Under the pieces are notes generated by a model. It made no database searches, was not told the origin of the DNA, and saw nothing but the letters and a program-made list of their open reading frames with translations. Shown here in pieces: positions 1-11,069 of a stretch of 64,000 bases of DNA (its first letter is position 1; the number at the start of each line of letters is the position of its first letter). The position numbers and the translations under genes are program-made. Source of the DNA: Reticulascus tulasneorum (Eukaryota > Ascomycota > Sordariomycetes > Glomerellales > Reticulascaceae). The DNA lies in NCBI GenBank assembly GCA_001557505.1, contig LSAX01000004.1:4154001-4218000 (forward strand), in the 5' to 3' direction.

Positions 1-888
1 CGAGGTACTGGCGGAACACGGTCTTCATCGTCCTCCTCCTCATCAGGCAGCTCCTCCGGGTGGCCCAGTAGATGGGCAACGTCCTTCATTTCGTAATGTT
101 TCTTGCGCAACTCCTCGAAACGACGGTGCTTCTCCCTCTCTTCCGGCGAGAGGCCAGCCAGCTCGTCATCATCATAACTGCTACCCGCATCATCAACATG
201 AACAACCTTTTCTTTCTGCGCTTGCGCGAACTCGCCCTCCGGGACAGCCTCCTCCGGCTCGCCAAGCGACAAACCTGGAATGTCGTCTTCGCCGGCAGCA
301 CCAGTACCAGCCTTGCGGCGCTTCTTCCCGCCCGCAAGACCGCCTTCTTCCATCTCTTCATCAACGTCGCTGGGATCCTCGTTCGGATCGTAATGCTTTG
401 CGTATGGCGTCTTGGGCTCAGTGATCTTCATGGTCGAGGTGCGATCTTGTTCCGTCAGGTAGAGATTTGCTTCGTCCCATTTGAGGCGCTGGGAGGTCTC
501 TTCCAAGTCTTCGTCGGGATGATGCGAAGGGGTGCGACTGGATTGGCGGCGCGAACCTCCCGGTCGGGCGGATGAGGATGAGCGACGATGGCCAGCGTTA
601 TATTGGGTGTTGACGAATGTCAGTTCCTTCTCGGACAAGGGCTTCTCGTCCTCGGGAGAAGCGGGTGGAGACTTCAAGAAGGAGTTCTTCAGAATACCTG
701 CGAAGGAACGTGATGTTAGCTTTGATTCGGGCTGTCCGACTCGGGGCCATAGGTATCGCCGTTGGAAGAGGGAGGAGCCACAGCCACCAGGGTTAATAGT
801 AGAGGTAGCTGGACGTACCCTTTGGACGCTGGGCATTCTGTCCCGCAGGAGAATGCGGAGACGGGCTGTGTTCCACGACAGCAGCCAT
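1..888 (-). CDS. Protein phosphatase inhibitor 2 (IPP-2/Glc8 family), C-terminus cut by window edge
   Basis: Regulatory subunit that binds and modulates protein phosphatase 1 in cytosol and nucleus. The start ATG is at 888-886. Exon 1 is 888-819, the intron 818-698 has a GTACGT donor and GCAG acceptor, and exon 2 runs from 697 to the left edge without a stop. Splicing creates the PP1-contact motif GILKNS at residues 24-29. Further family marks are KWDE at about 96-99 and EPKTPY at about 117-122, which correspond to the central IPP-2 block. The rest is acidic and disordered, with an FEELRKKHYEMK helix near the edge. The opposite-strand open frames here are shadows. The family call is confident; the C-terminus is unseen. 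Confidence 0.9.
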
Positions 889-3237
889 TTTGATTTCGTA
901 GTTGGGTCGGTGGTCGTAGAGGCAGCTTGAAGGTGGGATGGGTTGGTTGCGAGGAAGATGAGGGGAGGCTTTCCTTTCGTGGGCAGGTTGTTAGAAGGGA
1001 GGAATAGCGGGGTCTCGTGATGCTTGGTGGAAATGGTTTATGACCGTTGAGCGGGGTCTTTTGAGCTCCACAGGTGCGATGTGAGGTTAAGTCAACCAAC
1101 GCGTGATGATAGATAAGAGCGCCAGAAGTGTGAGAAGCTAGCGGGGGGAGGGGTCGACAATTGTGTTGCGAACAAAGCAGCTCCGGGGGTGACGTCTGTG
1201 TCTTAATATGGACTCGTGATGTGTACCGCAATGGAGAATGACAAGAAGCTCGTGAACGCCGGCTGGAAGATTGCCTGACACATTTAGCATGGGACTGGTT
1301 CCGGCTACCTACCTTTGGCACAGTGGGGCCTTGGGCAGTAACAGCGGAAGCGGAGACGTTTACAGCGCCATGTCCGACAAGTTGTGGGGCCGAAATCAGG
1401 TGTCACCGCCCTGGAATGCTGCCTTAAGCTACCTACGCCAGAAGGCCTTTCGCCCAGGAAAGGTACCAACTACATCCTTTCGTTGTGGAACGCCTCGCCT
1501 GCCCGCAAGCAATTGACACATAAATGTTTCGGTACAGATTAGTTGCGCCCCCATTTTCCACATGTTTCCGCATGTGAGATGCGAACTCGTGAGGGGAGGA
1601 CGGTGACTCTCAACTCAAGCACTGTGATGACTGATGTCATCCGGCATACGGTTCGACACCCAATGTACCTTACCCTTGTGCCGTCCACTTTTCTTCCATT
1701 TTGCTGAGCAAATGGCAGCCTTCCTATCATCCTTCATTCAAACAAGCATTTGCTGCCGGCAGCCATGCTTGCAGTTCCCTCCAGCATATAGAGAAGCGCA
1801 AGACACAACATCCGCTGCATTCTTCTCCCAGAGGAAACAGTCTGTAATTCATCGTCCTGTGATGTCGTGTGTAATTATTGGGGGAATCACTGTCAGGGTC
1901 TACTAGGTAGCCAGGCCGCCATACTGAACGCTACAGCTCAAGTCATCTGAGATTTGTGATTTCTGATTGAGTACTTTTATAGTTGGCGGACTCGATGCCC
2001 TCAACCGAAAAAGCAAAAAGACTAACAAAAAAAAATCCCACTGGGATCTCATTATTTTTGTTGCCTTTTCCCTTCCTATAGCTGGAGACATCGTGGGTTC
2101 CAGGTCTCACCTGGGTAATTGTGCGATGAAAATGTTACCAGTACTTAGTGGAGGTAGAGGTAAGTCACCTCTACCTCCACTGACTACTATACGCAGTCTT
2201 CACATTTGCCTTAGTAAAAATGCTCAAGCTTATGAGGCATTGGATTAGTGAATCGCCTACCTGGAAGAAAGCCCAGGGCGGGTAATCTGCCACAAATTTG
2301 ATGGTTTCTTTGTTACTTGCGTAGTAGATTCCACTCACTCAAGTACGATCGGGATATTTTTGAACTCTGCAACGAGGGATGGATATTATGGCAGCGAGAT
2401 ACATGGGTTACGTGTAAAGACTACAAATTATGACATGAGCTGGTTGGGCGACATAAAGGGCCGTGGGGCCTAATTGGGCAAGGGAGATCATTGCACGTTG
2501 TCCAAAATCGACAATCTGTCTAGCGATCGAAGTTTGCAAAAATGCCCTATGACGTTGCGCTTTAACTTTCCCGGGCAACTACAGACGCGCCGAGGCGCTG
2601 TGGGGGACTAATAAAGTTACCCAGCATCCATGCGTCATGCATTTTGACCTCATGAAGCCTCCCCGTAGCTTGCCGCCTCTAAATTGCCTAGGTATGGTAA
2701 CCACTAGAGTCTTTATTTATTGCCATACTACGTGGTTTACATATCATTAATAACTTCCCCAACATATGTCCCCATGTGCAACCCAGTGAGTGACGTTCAC
2801 TTCAAAACAGTGCACACACAAACCACTGCAGCTTTAAACCAGCCTGCCTGCTCTGGCCCTTTCGCGTCGAAATAGCTCCGCCATTGCTTGCAAAATTGCC
2901 TCCTATTTCTTTCAATAGATCCCCTTGATTTCGCTATACTTTAGCTCCCAAGCACAGGAGACCAAAGAGTGGCAGCAAGACTTTCAACAATCACATAAGC
3001 CCGCCAAACACATAAAGCGTCTAATCCCTGAACATACTCTTGCAATCTGCCTATAGCGAATGCCCCCTTTGTTGTAGAAGGAGCTTTCAATCCGTCCTGG
3101 CCACATATCTTGCCGAGCTCCAGCTGCTCCGAGCTCGAGCTTATGATACGAGACTTACGCTTCAACTTCTGAAGGTATCTTGTCCGTGTTTGATACTTTC
3201 ATTCTTCCCGGCCTTGTCATTATTCAAGCAGAGCATT
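889..3237. other. Long intergenic stretch
   Basis: No supportable gene. Open frames here are short, lack family features, and include antisense shadows. The stretch holds a perfect 15-bp-arm hairpin (2147-2181), an A-rich run near 2030, and the leader of the UVDE gene from about 2.9 kb. An in-frame ATG at 3040 could extend UVDE upstream. Confidence 0.6.
2147..2181. repeat. Perfect inverted repeat (15-bp arms, 5-nt loop)
   Basis: The left arm AGTGGAGGTAGAGGT (2147-2161) is exactly complementary to the right arm at 2167-2181, separated by AAGTC. The arms contain the GGTAG/CTACC word seen widely in the intergenic DNA of this window. It could be a cruciform or transcript hairpin, or a small palindromic repeat. 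No function can be assigned. Confidence 0.85.
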
Positions 3238-5207
3238 ATGCATGCCAAACGCAGGAGGTCTTCACTGGGGGAGAGTTCCAAAACCCAATTACCACCCAAC
3301 CCACGGCGGAGATCTAGTCGTCGCAACGAACAAGGTATATTGGAACAGGATGCTGGAAAGCGGCTAAGCAATGGAGATGACGGGCAAGGCTATACTCTGC
3401 GCAATCCAAAGCAAGAAGTTTTGGAGTCCGAACACGGTGTACGACTGGCGGTCAAGAGCCTGTCTGAAATGGAGAAGCGTTTACACAATGCTGTCAAGCG
3501 CCAGCGTCTGGCAGTCGAGGCGAGTGACCTCGTTGTTGAGCCTGATCAACCAGTTAAGCGTGCTTTCCACCCTCGCATTCTAAGAGGCTCGAAGAAGGAG
3601 GTTATCAATGAGAAAACGGTAGACACAGGGCATTCCCATTCACTAGACTCCGGGAAGATCACACCAACGAATGGCGTGGAGATGCAGGAAGTGGTGGAAG
3701 AGGTCGCCGCCGCCGTTAAGGATGCAGACGAGGCCCCAGAACGAGGCGCTGCGCGAGATCCACCCGTCAATAGCAATTACCTACCTCTACCATGGAAAGG
3801 CAGGCTTGGATACGTCAGTTCTCCTAGGTTCCACGTAACAAAGTTGGAGGCCAGCTAACGTAAAGGTAGGCGTGTCTAAATACCTACCTGCGCGCCGCCA
3901 AGCAGCCGGTGTTCAGCTCGAGGACATGTCGCATAGCGTCCATACTAGAACATCGGCACCCTTTGCAAGACCCAAGCCAGGCAGAGCACCCGACTAAAAA
4001 CAGACCTGACAAGACAAAGCCGGCCAATATCGAGCTTGGGCAGCGTTTTGTCGAAGACCTTGGTTTAGCAAATGCCAGAGATATCGTCAAGATGTTGCGA
4101 TGGAACAGCAAATATGGGATCAAATTTATGCGTCTTAGTTCGGAGATGTTTCCCTTCGCCAGCCACAAGGAGTATGGATACAAGCTTGCACCATTTGCAT
4201 CCAATGTGCTGGCCGAGGCGGGGAAGGTTGCCGCAGAGCTGGGTCACAGATTGACGACACATCCAGGACAGTTCACTCAACTTGGATCGCCTCGAGAAGA
4301 GGTCATATCAGCTGCCATCCGCGATTTGGATTATCATGATGAACTGCTCACCCTATTGCGTCTGCCTGAGCAACAAGATCGTGATGCAGTCATGGTTTTG
4401 CACATGGGTGGGGCGTATGGTGATAAGGCATCAGCACTCGACCGCTTCAGAACAAATTATGCCAAATTGTCGCCCTCAGTCAAACGTCGCCTGGTGCTAG
4501 AGAACGATGACGTCGTATGGTCTGTAAACGACCTGCTCCCTGTCTGTGAGGAACTCAACATTCCCATGGTGCTGGACTTCCATCATCACAACATCATCTT
4601 CGATGCTTGCAGTCTGCGCGAAGGGACGGCAGATATTGTGAAGCTATTCGATCGCATTCGGAATACCTGGACACGCAAGGGAATTACTCAAAAGATGCAT
4701 TACAGTGAGCCCTGCCGTGATGCCGTGACACCGCGCGACAGGAGGAAACATTCCCCTCGGGTTCGAACGTTACCTCCTTGCGCTCCTGATATGGACCTCA
4801 TGATTGAGGCCAAAGATAAGGAGCAGGCCGTCTTTGAGTTGATGCGGAACTTCAAGCTTCCCGGCTATGACTTATTCAATGATATTATCCCTTTTGAGCG
4901 TGAAGATGAGGATCGTCCTATCAACGGGCCGAAGCAGGCGAAACTAAAGAAAAATGGGAGGAGGAAGAAGGGCGACGAGATTAAGATGGACGAGAAGGCC
5001 GTAGAGGCGGACACTGAGAATGACGACGAGAAGAGGGTATCTCCTGAGGACTATGGGATGGGTGGTCCGCACATGCGAGTGTGTTGGCCAGAGGGCATGG
5101 ACGAGTGGCTAAGGCCGAAGAAGCGGGAGGCGAAGAAGCCTCACAATACGAAGGTATTAAAGGACGATGAGGACGAGGCTGGCGGAGGTGAATATGAGGA
5201 TTGCTAA
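3238..5207 (+). CDS. uvdE: UV damage endonuclease (UVDE/Uve1)
   Basis: Nuclear endonuclease that nicks DNA 5' of UV photoproducts and other lesions, starting alternative excision repair. Exon 1 is 3238-3813, the intron 3814-3869 (GTCAGT donor, CTAAC branch, GTAG acceptor), exon 2 3870-5207; 637 aa. The splice restores LGYACLNTYLR, the family's entry to the TIM-barrel. Conserved blocks follow: SSRTCRI, FMRLSSEMFPFASH, HPGQFTQLGSPRE, VLHMGGAYGDK, LVLENDDVVWSV, LDFHHHN, RKGITQKMHYSE and LMIEAKDKEQAVFEL. These supply the metal-binding His/Glu/Asp set. About 190 N-terminal residues are basic and disordered, as usual in fungal Uve1, and the C-terminus is Lys/Glu rich. The ATG at 3238 was chosen because MHAKRRR resembles family starts; an in-frame ATG at 3040 would add 66 aa. 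Confidence 0.95.
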
Positions 5208-5666
5208 GTCGGTGACCTTGTGAGAAATTCAGCACCTCAATGTACATCATCCTAGACTGTAACAATAAAGAAAATCGAATATCCTCGCAATCTACCAGCT
5301 TCCGGCACTCATTCTACTAGCCTACCGACCTAGGGAGACTCAGGTATAGGATTATTAGGGATTCCGGAGGATTTGCACTTCAACCCGAACTGCATACCTA
5401 CCAAGTAATTTAAGGTAATGATTGAAAGCCATGGGCCACACACACCAATGTCAGTTAGGGGCGTTAGGCACTGTAATCACTCATGCCAGTACCTAGCTAA
5501 CTACTAGGTAGCCTAGCTACACCCACTGAACCCGGACCCACCCAATCTCCCGCGTCATTCATGGCTCGGATTTGAAAATGGTGTTGCCAGTTTCGTCTAC
5601 GAATTTCCAATTTAGACAACTGGTAGAGGGTTGTCTCAAGTTCCTGACCAGACCTTTCTCGAATAG
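5208..5666. other. Intergenic region, UVDE to PQ-loop gene
   Basis: No gene seen. It contains repeated CTAG/TAGGTAG words around 5490-5520, probably the promoter region of the downstream plus-strand gene. The minus-strand open frame overlapping its end lies antisense to real exons and is not accepted. Confidence 0.6.
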
Positions 5667-6722
5667 ATGGATGTACCTGTGGCTGCCAATGTTCTCGGTA
5701 CTTTAGGGGCTGTAAGTCGCACCCCGATTGACCGTGTCTGGCCCTCAAGCGCTGATATTCTTGCTCAAGGTGTGTTGGTCGGTCCAGGTAGGCATCACAA
5801 TCTTGACAATATGATACTAGACTTCTAGTACTGAAATCCAGCACCAGCTTATCCCGCAAATCGTTATCAATTACCGGAGGCATCATGCGACCGGACTCCA
5901 ACCCTCGATGATGATGCTGTGGGCGTGGGCTGGAGTGCCGTTGGGCGTCTATAACATTGTGGAGGATTTCAACCTAGCACTGCGCATACAGCCGCAGATA
6001 CTCACATTCCTCAGCCTGACTACGTGGATTCAATGCTGCTACTACCAGAAAGTGAGATGACTTCCCTGAGCGTTCGCTGTAGCATTCAAAGCTGACCCGT
6101 GTGCAAGAACATGACGGTTCTGCATGCCATGCTTATTGTCGGTCCAATAGCTCTTGTCATGGGCGGGACCCAAGCTGCACTTATTATCGGGCTTGGAATT
6201 TTGGAAACTCGAGGCACAACATGGCCGATGACGCTCATGGCTTCTCTTTCGGCAGCCTTGCTGGCACTTGGCGTCCTGCGCCATTATTGGGATATCTGGA
6301 TTCACCGGACAGTGAGAGGCATCTCCTTTATCTTTGTTGGCATCGACGCTGCTGGCGACCTCTTCTCTCTAGTCTCAGTCTTCTTCCAGCCACGTCTGGA
6401 TGTCTTGGGGATGGTGATATATGGGACCGAGTTGGTTCTGTGGTGTGGAGTTTTCGCATGCGGAGGTTATTACAACCTCCTTCCATGGATTCGCATGAGA
6501 TGGCCAGGAAGCTCACCTCTAAACAATGGGTCTTCGCCCGAGACTCGGATTCCACCAGATGAGGCGCTCCCGGATAGCCACGGGGCTATTACGCTCCATG
6601 AAATGTCTTCTTCTACTTCAGTTTTTGTCACGGCGACCGGCGAAACTTCAGGGCCCAGACTGAGAACAACTGTATCCGAGGGGGGTCGGACCAGTGTGGA
6701 AGAGACGCAAAATGGCCGATGA
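5667..6722 (+). CDS. PQ-loop repeat integral membrane protein
   Basis: Seven-helix PQ-loop family protein (MtN3/SWEET/cystinosin-like superfamily), probably in a vacuolar or other internal membrane; substrate unknown. Four exons rebuilt from splice signals: 5667-5711, 5770-5787 (only 18 nt, encoding VCWSVQ), 5848-6051 and 6108-6722. All introns are phase 0; product 293 aa. The joined exons give ANVLGTLGA-VCWSVQ-LIPQIVINYRR, which carries the first PQ motif, then WAWAGVPLGVYNIVEDFN and LRIQPQILTF, characteristic of the fungal subfamily. Several hydrophobic helices follow (MLIVGPIALVMGG, LMASLSAALLALG, SLVSVFF, LVLWCGVFACGGYYN), then a Ser/Thr-rich tail. Without the micro-exon the PQ motif would be lost. 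Family call firm, role open. Confidence 0.82.
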
Positions 6723-7403
6723 CCGGAATGTCAGAATTGAGATCGTATTCATCTCCCATTTTCCGACTTCCGACTTCCCCTTTGCCGCTTTTGGACGTGT
6801 GCCTCAAACATTTATCTTCAAAGACAAATAGTTATCGTGGCCTTGCTGAGATGTTAGGACAGCAGTACTCGCGAAGTGACCCACACCTCTCCACTCTTAC
6901 TCTCTCTCAATGGTTTCAGCGCCTGCTCATAGAATCACTGCTGCGATAATCTTGTTACATCAATGAGCCTTGGAGAAACCTGGGCTGACGCTCCACGATT
7001 CTGGATTCAACGAACACTATGAGAGGCTTTTGATGCAACAAACGGGTCGATGAGCAGTGAGCGCTTTCCCGTCGAATTGCCATGTGCTTGGTTGCGCTCC
7101 GAGGACCCCTTTCCTATGGTCCACGAACTGTTGTTGCTGCTCGTATCCATTAACACGTCTAAGGACACATAGTGCACGCGAGTAAGAAGCTCAAAATGCG
7201 TAGGCAACCGATTCAAGGCACTGATCTGTTGACTGTACAAGATCAAGCATTTTGTAGTGGAAGCATATGGGTATCATTTCAGCCAAACTCCCCGGACCGC
7301 CTCTGTGCAAATATCTTCCCGCTTGCCACATAATTTTACATACTGCATCACAAAGCATGTCCCGCACGGCCTTCTCGAGTGAAGCCACGGGTACATGAAC
7401 GGA
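6723..7403. other. Intergenic, convergent genes
   Basis: The 3' ends of the PQ-loop gene (plus) and TAF11 (minus) face each other here. Only short open frames without family features are present. Nothing else seen. Confidence 0.6.
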
Positions 7404-8441
7404 TCACTTGAATATCTTCCGCCCTCCTGTGCGAACCGGGAACCGCTCAACTCCGCTCTGCTGCTGGTCGTGCCACAGCCCTTGTATGCCGACCCAGCCT
7501 CCTTCGCCTGACATCTTGTATCTGCGCCATGCTTCTCGAAGATGATCTGGTCGTAACGGCCCTCGTTTATCAGTTGTGGCCGGTTCAGTCTCTTCCCCAG
7601 CTTCCTCGCTGGTGGATGGTGGTGGAGTTGGTAGGTCCGCCTGCTTCTCCCCAGTGGCTTGAATCCACTCTCCCTGAACTTCCCTGGCCTTCTCGATCAA
7701 CTCACCAATGAAAAGCTTCGAAACTGATTTGACGGCAAGTGAAACGTTGGGCGGTACGGATTGGGATACTGTTGCGTTGACCACCTGCACGGTAGTGATT
7801 AGATACTGTAAAGTAACTGGTGGTTTGATGTCAACGTACCCTCTTTACTACTGCCTCCGTAAGCTTAGCCGCACGCCAAAGCTCATATCGACTGTATTGG
7901 TCGGTGTCAAACGACTCCACGAGCATTGCACGGAGCCTTATCTCCTCTTGTTTCTGCTCCTGCGTCCTTGCTGTAGCATCCACGAGCGCCATCTGCATGT
8001 CGTTGTCGTCGTCATCGTCGCCGACACCTTGTTCCTGATCCTCACCAATCGTTCCAGCGCCGCTAAGGTGTGTGGGTGCCCGTCCGCCAACGAGGGAAGG
8101 CGTTTGTTCTCTAGTGTCTACTCCAGCATTTTTCGGCTTCCGACCGCGCTTTTTCTTTGGTGCTGAAACACCACTCACTTGGCTGCCGCTGACGTGGCTC
8201 ATGGCATCGGCCGAGGGCGATCGTGGGAACGGAGATCGGGCCTCTGGGGGAAGGACGTTTGTCGCAGGGGATGAGCGGACCCGGCGGATGCCACAGACAT
8301 GGTGGACGCTTTGCGACGCTTCACGGAAGGCTGCGCGCCACCTTCGGCAGCCCGTTTCTTGTTCGTCATGGGGAGTTGTGAATGTGAAGGGTAGGGGGGG
8401 GAGAGAGCAGTTGGAGAGTAAGAGTATGGTGGAGAAGCCAT
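7404..8441 (-). CDS. TAF11: Transcription initiation factor TFIID subunit 11 (TAF11), with apparent 1-nt frameshift
   Basis: Histone-fold subunit of TFIID that pairs with TAF13 in the RNA polymerase II pre-initiation complex. Exon 1 is 8441-7840, the intron 7785-7839 (GTACGT...GCAG), exon 2 7784-7404. The histone fold spans the splice: EEIRLRAMLVESFDTDQYSRYE, AKLTEAVVKR, VVNATVSQSVPPNVSLAVK, then SKLFIGELIEKAREVQ. The N-terminus is disordered with a nuclear-type KKKRGRKPK. The frame breaks after HPLRQTSFP: the next family-like segment PEARSPFPRSPSADAM reads one frame over. One extra C in the five-C run (8246-8250 on plus) would make about 327 aa in one frame. Either a consensus error or a real lesion; a shorter protein from ATG 8202 would keep the histone fold. 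Confidence 0.88.
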
Positions 8442-9457
8442 AATAGGTAAATGGTCGATTAACTAAATCAAGTCTAGCAGGAAGGGCCCTCGACGGACAT
8501 TGAGTGATGAATTCTGCGTGTGACGCCTCTCGGGAGCACTTTTGTGAAAAGGTCGCCTTTGCCTACCTACCCGCTATGACTGGACAGTGGGAAGAATGAG
8601 GTTGGACCAACATCACGTGCTGCTGACTAATCATTCCCACCTGTGAACCCCACAACGACTACCTACCTTTGCCGCAACTTGATGCGTCTCCAATCGCGAT
8701 TGTGTGTATATTCCGGTCTTGTGTGAAGGGCTCATCTCTGCTCGGCTACAAGAACATGGGCCAATAAGAATGATGTGAAAACGCCTTGGATATGCCGTTG
8801 CTAACTTCAGCAATGGACCACATATGCCCAATGATGATGAACCAGAATCCCCAAGAACCTCAAAACCGAAAGACGGTCGCACATCAGCCTCAACCAGGCT
8901 CGGTTGTGAGCTTAATGACCTCAGTCGACCTATTTAATCTATGCTTTGGGTATCAGTCAAACGCGTCGTCTAGCTGGGGGCATAGCCGCTTGCGGAACGT
9001 GCAGGTCTCAGGAATCCGCGGAGTAAGTGGTTGAGGATTTGGAAGATATGCGAAGGGCTGCAGGAACGAGCCTACGGTAGATACGCACCAGATACATCCA
9101 AAGGATACATCCACAGGAATACATCCGCAGGAATTAAGTCGTTGGCCCGTTCTCCGAGGGACAGAATAAAGAGCTTTTAGTACGGTGTTGGTTTGCTTGC
9201 TCAAATCTTGAAGGATTCTCTTTTACTAGACAAGGCTTCTGCGTAGGCACGTTTGAATAATGTAGTAACTTACCGGTTCCGAAGAATCAAGTGACTGAGA
9301 GAGTGTGACGTTTTGTTTCGACGAGGAGGAAGTCTTCGAAGCTCGAGATTACTTAAGGTGGATAGGAGTGCGTGGAATTTCTTGCAATGGTATGCTCACC
9401 CCGGGAGAAACAGCCACACATGGATATCTTGCCTCATTTCCGGCCCATCACTGCATG
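8442..9457. other. Intergenic region upstream of TAF11
   Basis: No gene recognised. It likely holds the TAF11 promoter and the 3' end of the thymidylate kinase gene. A short tandem repeat lies at 9091-9130. Confidence 0.6.
9091..9130. repeat. Three tandem copies of a 13-14 bp unit
   Basis: GATACATCCAAAG, GATACATCCACAG and GAATACATCCGCAG lie head to tail, each sharing ATACATCC. It is a small imperfect minisatellite in intergenic DNA with no evident function. Confidence 0.75.
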
Positions 9458-10411
9458 CTAAAGTACCGTCCTCACAGCTCTTCCAACCTCGCCTTTCTCA
9501 ACCGCAACTACCCTCGGTTGGACTTTATTCCATATCTCGTCCGCGACATCCTCGACCGAGGGGCTCGCATCCACGACAATCAAATCCTCTTCCTCCTGCC
9601 GAAATTCTCTGTCAACCCGTCCGTCCACTCCAACGCTGCCATCCGGTCCTATTCTACCCAGGCTCAGTCCCCAAAAGAGGTCCTTCACCCGTCGCTGCAT
9701 CTCGGCTTTTTCATATACCTCGCCGCCCCAGCCGCCCCGTTCAGAGGCTTTGGCTTCCTCGAGGTCGAGGAATAAGACCATGTCAGGGCGGGGAAGACCG
9801 ATTTCTGGTGCGCGGGCCCAATGCAGGGAGAGTGCCGGATTCAGCTTTGCGGCGGAGTAGACTATGCCGCTGTGATAGTATCTGTCACAAATGATGGTTG
9901 TGCCTGATGCTAGGAGGGAGTGTATGGTGTTCCTGGTGTTGGATCAGTTCTCGATGCGAGCCTGAGTAACGACCATGACGAGAAAGTGTAATGCTCAAGG
10001 ACTGAAACTTACACAGCTTCCCATCTGTTGGCACTGAACAAAAGATGAATAGCATGGTCCTCCATCTCCACAGAACTTTTGAGATAGCCATCAATCATCT
10101 GCCCAATTGGTGTTGTTCTGTCTGTGAGTTATGGTTAGTCAGGCTCATGATATGACCCCGCCCGTAGCCAACATGCCTGGAAATCTCATAACCTTGACCT
10201 TCCGGCCCAGCTCTACAAATCGCTGCTCCAACAATTTGACTTGTGTCGTCTTGCCACTGCGATCTAGTCCCTCGAGTGCGATAAATGCACCTCGGACGAC
10301 TCCTGACGGCAATGCTGTGGATGATCGGGCTGTGGCGGGGCCATCATCTGGAATACTGATGACATTGGATGATGCGATTGCAGCCGTTGCGAGATCGTTG
10401 ATGGACGCCAT
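9458..10411 (-). CDS. CDC8: Thymidylate (dTMP) kinase
   Basis: Phosphorylates dTMP to dTDP for dTTP synthesis. Three exons: 10411-10177, 10121-10013, 9932-9458; 272 aa. The P-loop is GLDRSGKT at residues 48-55. The splice 1-2 junction yields RFPDRTTPIG, the dTMP-binding signature, but only if intron 1 (10122-10176) uses a GC donor (G|GCATGT...CACAG). Intron 2 (9933-10012) is GTAAGT-AG. The catalytic Asp-Arg-Tyr is in ICDRYYHSGIVYSAAK, followed by LPRPDMVLFLDL (DxD-like loop) and a Lid segment. About 38 N-terminal residues precede the core, and a Glu-rich segment makes the enzyme longer than yeast Cdc8 (216 aa). Family call firm. Confidence 0.93.
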
Positions 10412-11069
10412 TTCAAGGAGAAATCAGACGGTTAAGTCTACGCTTATCTCAATTTGTGTTGATATGGCAGGAGAAGCGTCGAGGTCCAGAACGGCGAAAT
10501 TGAGGAGATGGTTTGCCATTTTGAAGGTAGAGGCGTTGACATGGAAAGGTGGAGCCACCACTCAACGATAGCCTCACAGCCTCTCCAGTGAGCTTTCAAT
10601 ATTGTCACGTGTCGAAACAATGACAGCAATAAACAGATGCCGTTTAATGGTATTTCATTACTTTTAGACGAGACCGGACGATTCCTATTTCAATCAAGGA
10701 AATCCATTGTAGCCCAACTTCGCGTTAAGTTAGTTACGCCACTCTCTGAACGATGCGGCTAAGCCGAGGCATTGGCGGATAACCCCCAATTGGGCTGCAG
10801 AACAGACAAGGTATTGTGACAAAGTGTTCTATTGCGGTATCAAAGTCAGGAGCAGAAACCACTACATAGTCGACACCATGTTTAATACAGAAACGCAGCA
10901 AAACGCGAACGCAAACGCAATACCCAAAGCCAAGTCAGCTGGTTCCGACCAGAGCCAGACACCGCAAACGCCAATTCCTCATGACCCCCTAATTAGAAGA
11001 CCGGTAATACTTGTATAGTCAAGAATCCAAGTTGATCCATGGAGCGATGCATGAAGTTGTAGACCAATG
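10412..11069. other. Intergenic region
   Basis: Promoter side of thymidylate kinase and 3' end of the next minus-strand gene. A short ACGCRAACGC-like run occurs near 10895-10920. No gene seen. Confidence 0.6.

Noticed and set aside
86..364. Basic 92-codon minus-strand frame
   Set aside because: Out-of-frame shadow of the acidic phosphatase inhibitor-2 gene.
5497..5901. 134-codon minus-strand open frame
   Set aside because: It is antisense to exons 1-3 of the PQ-loop gene, whose spliced product shows clear family motifs.
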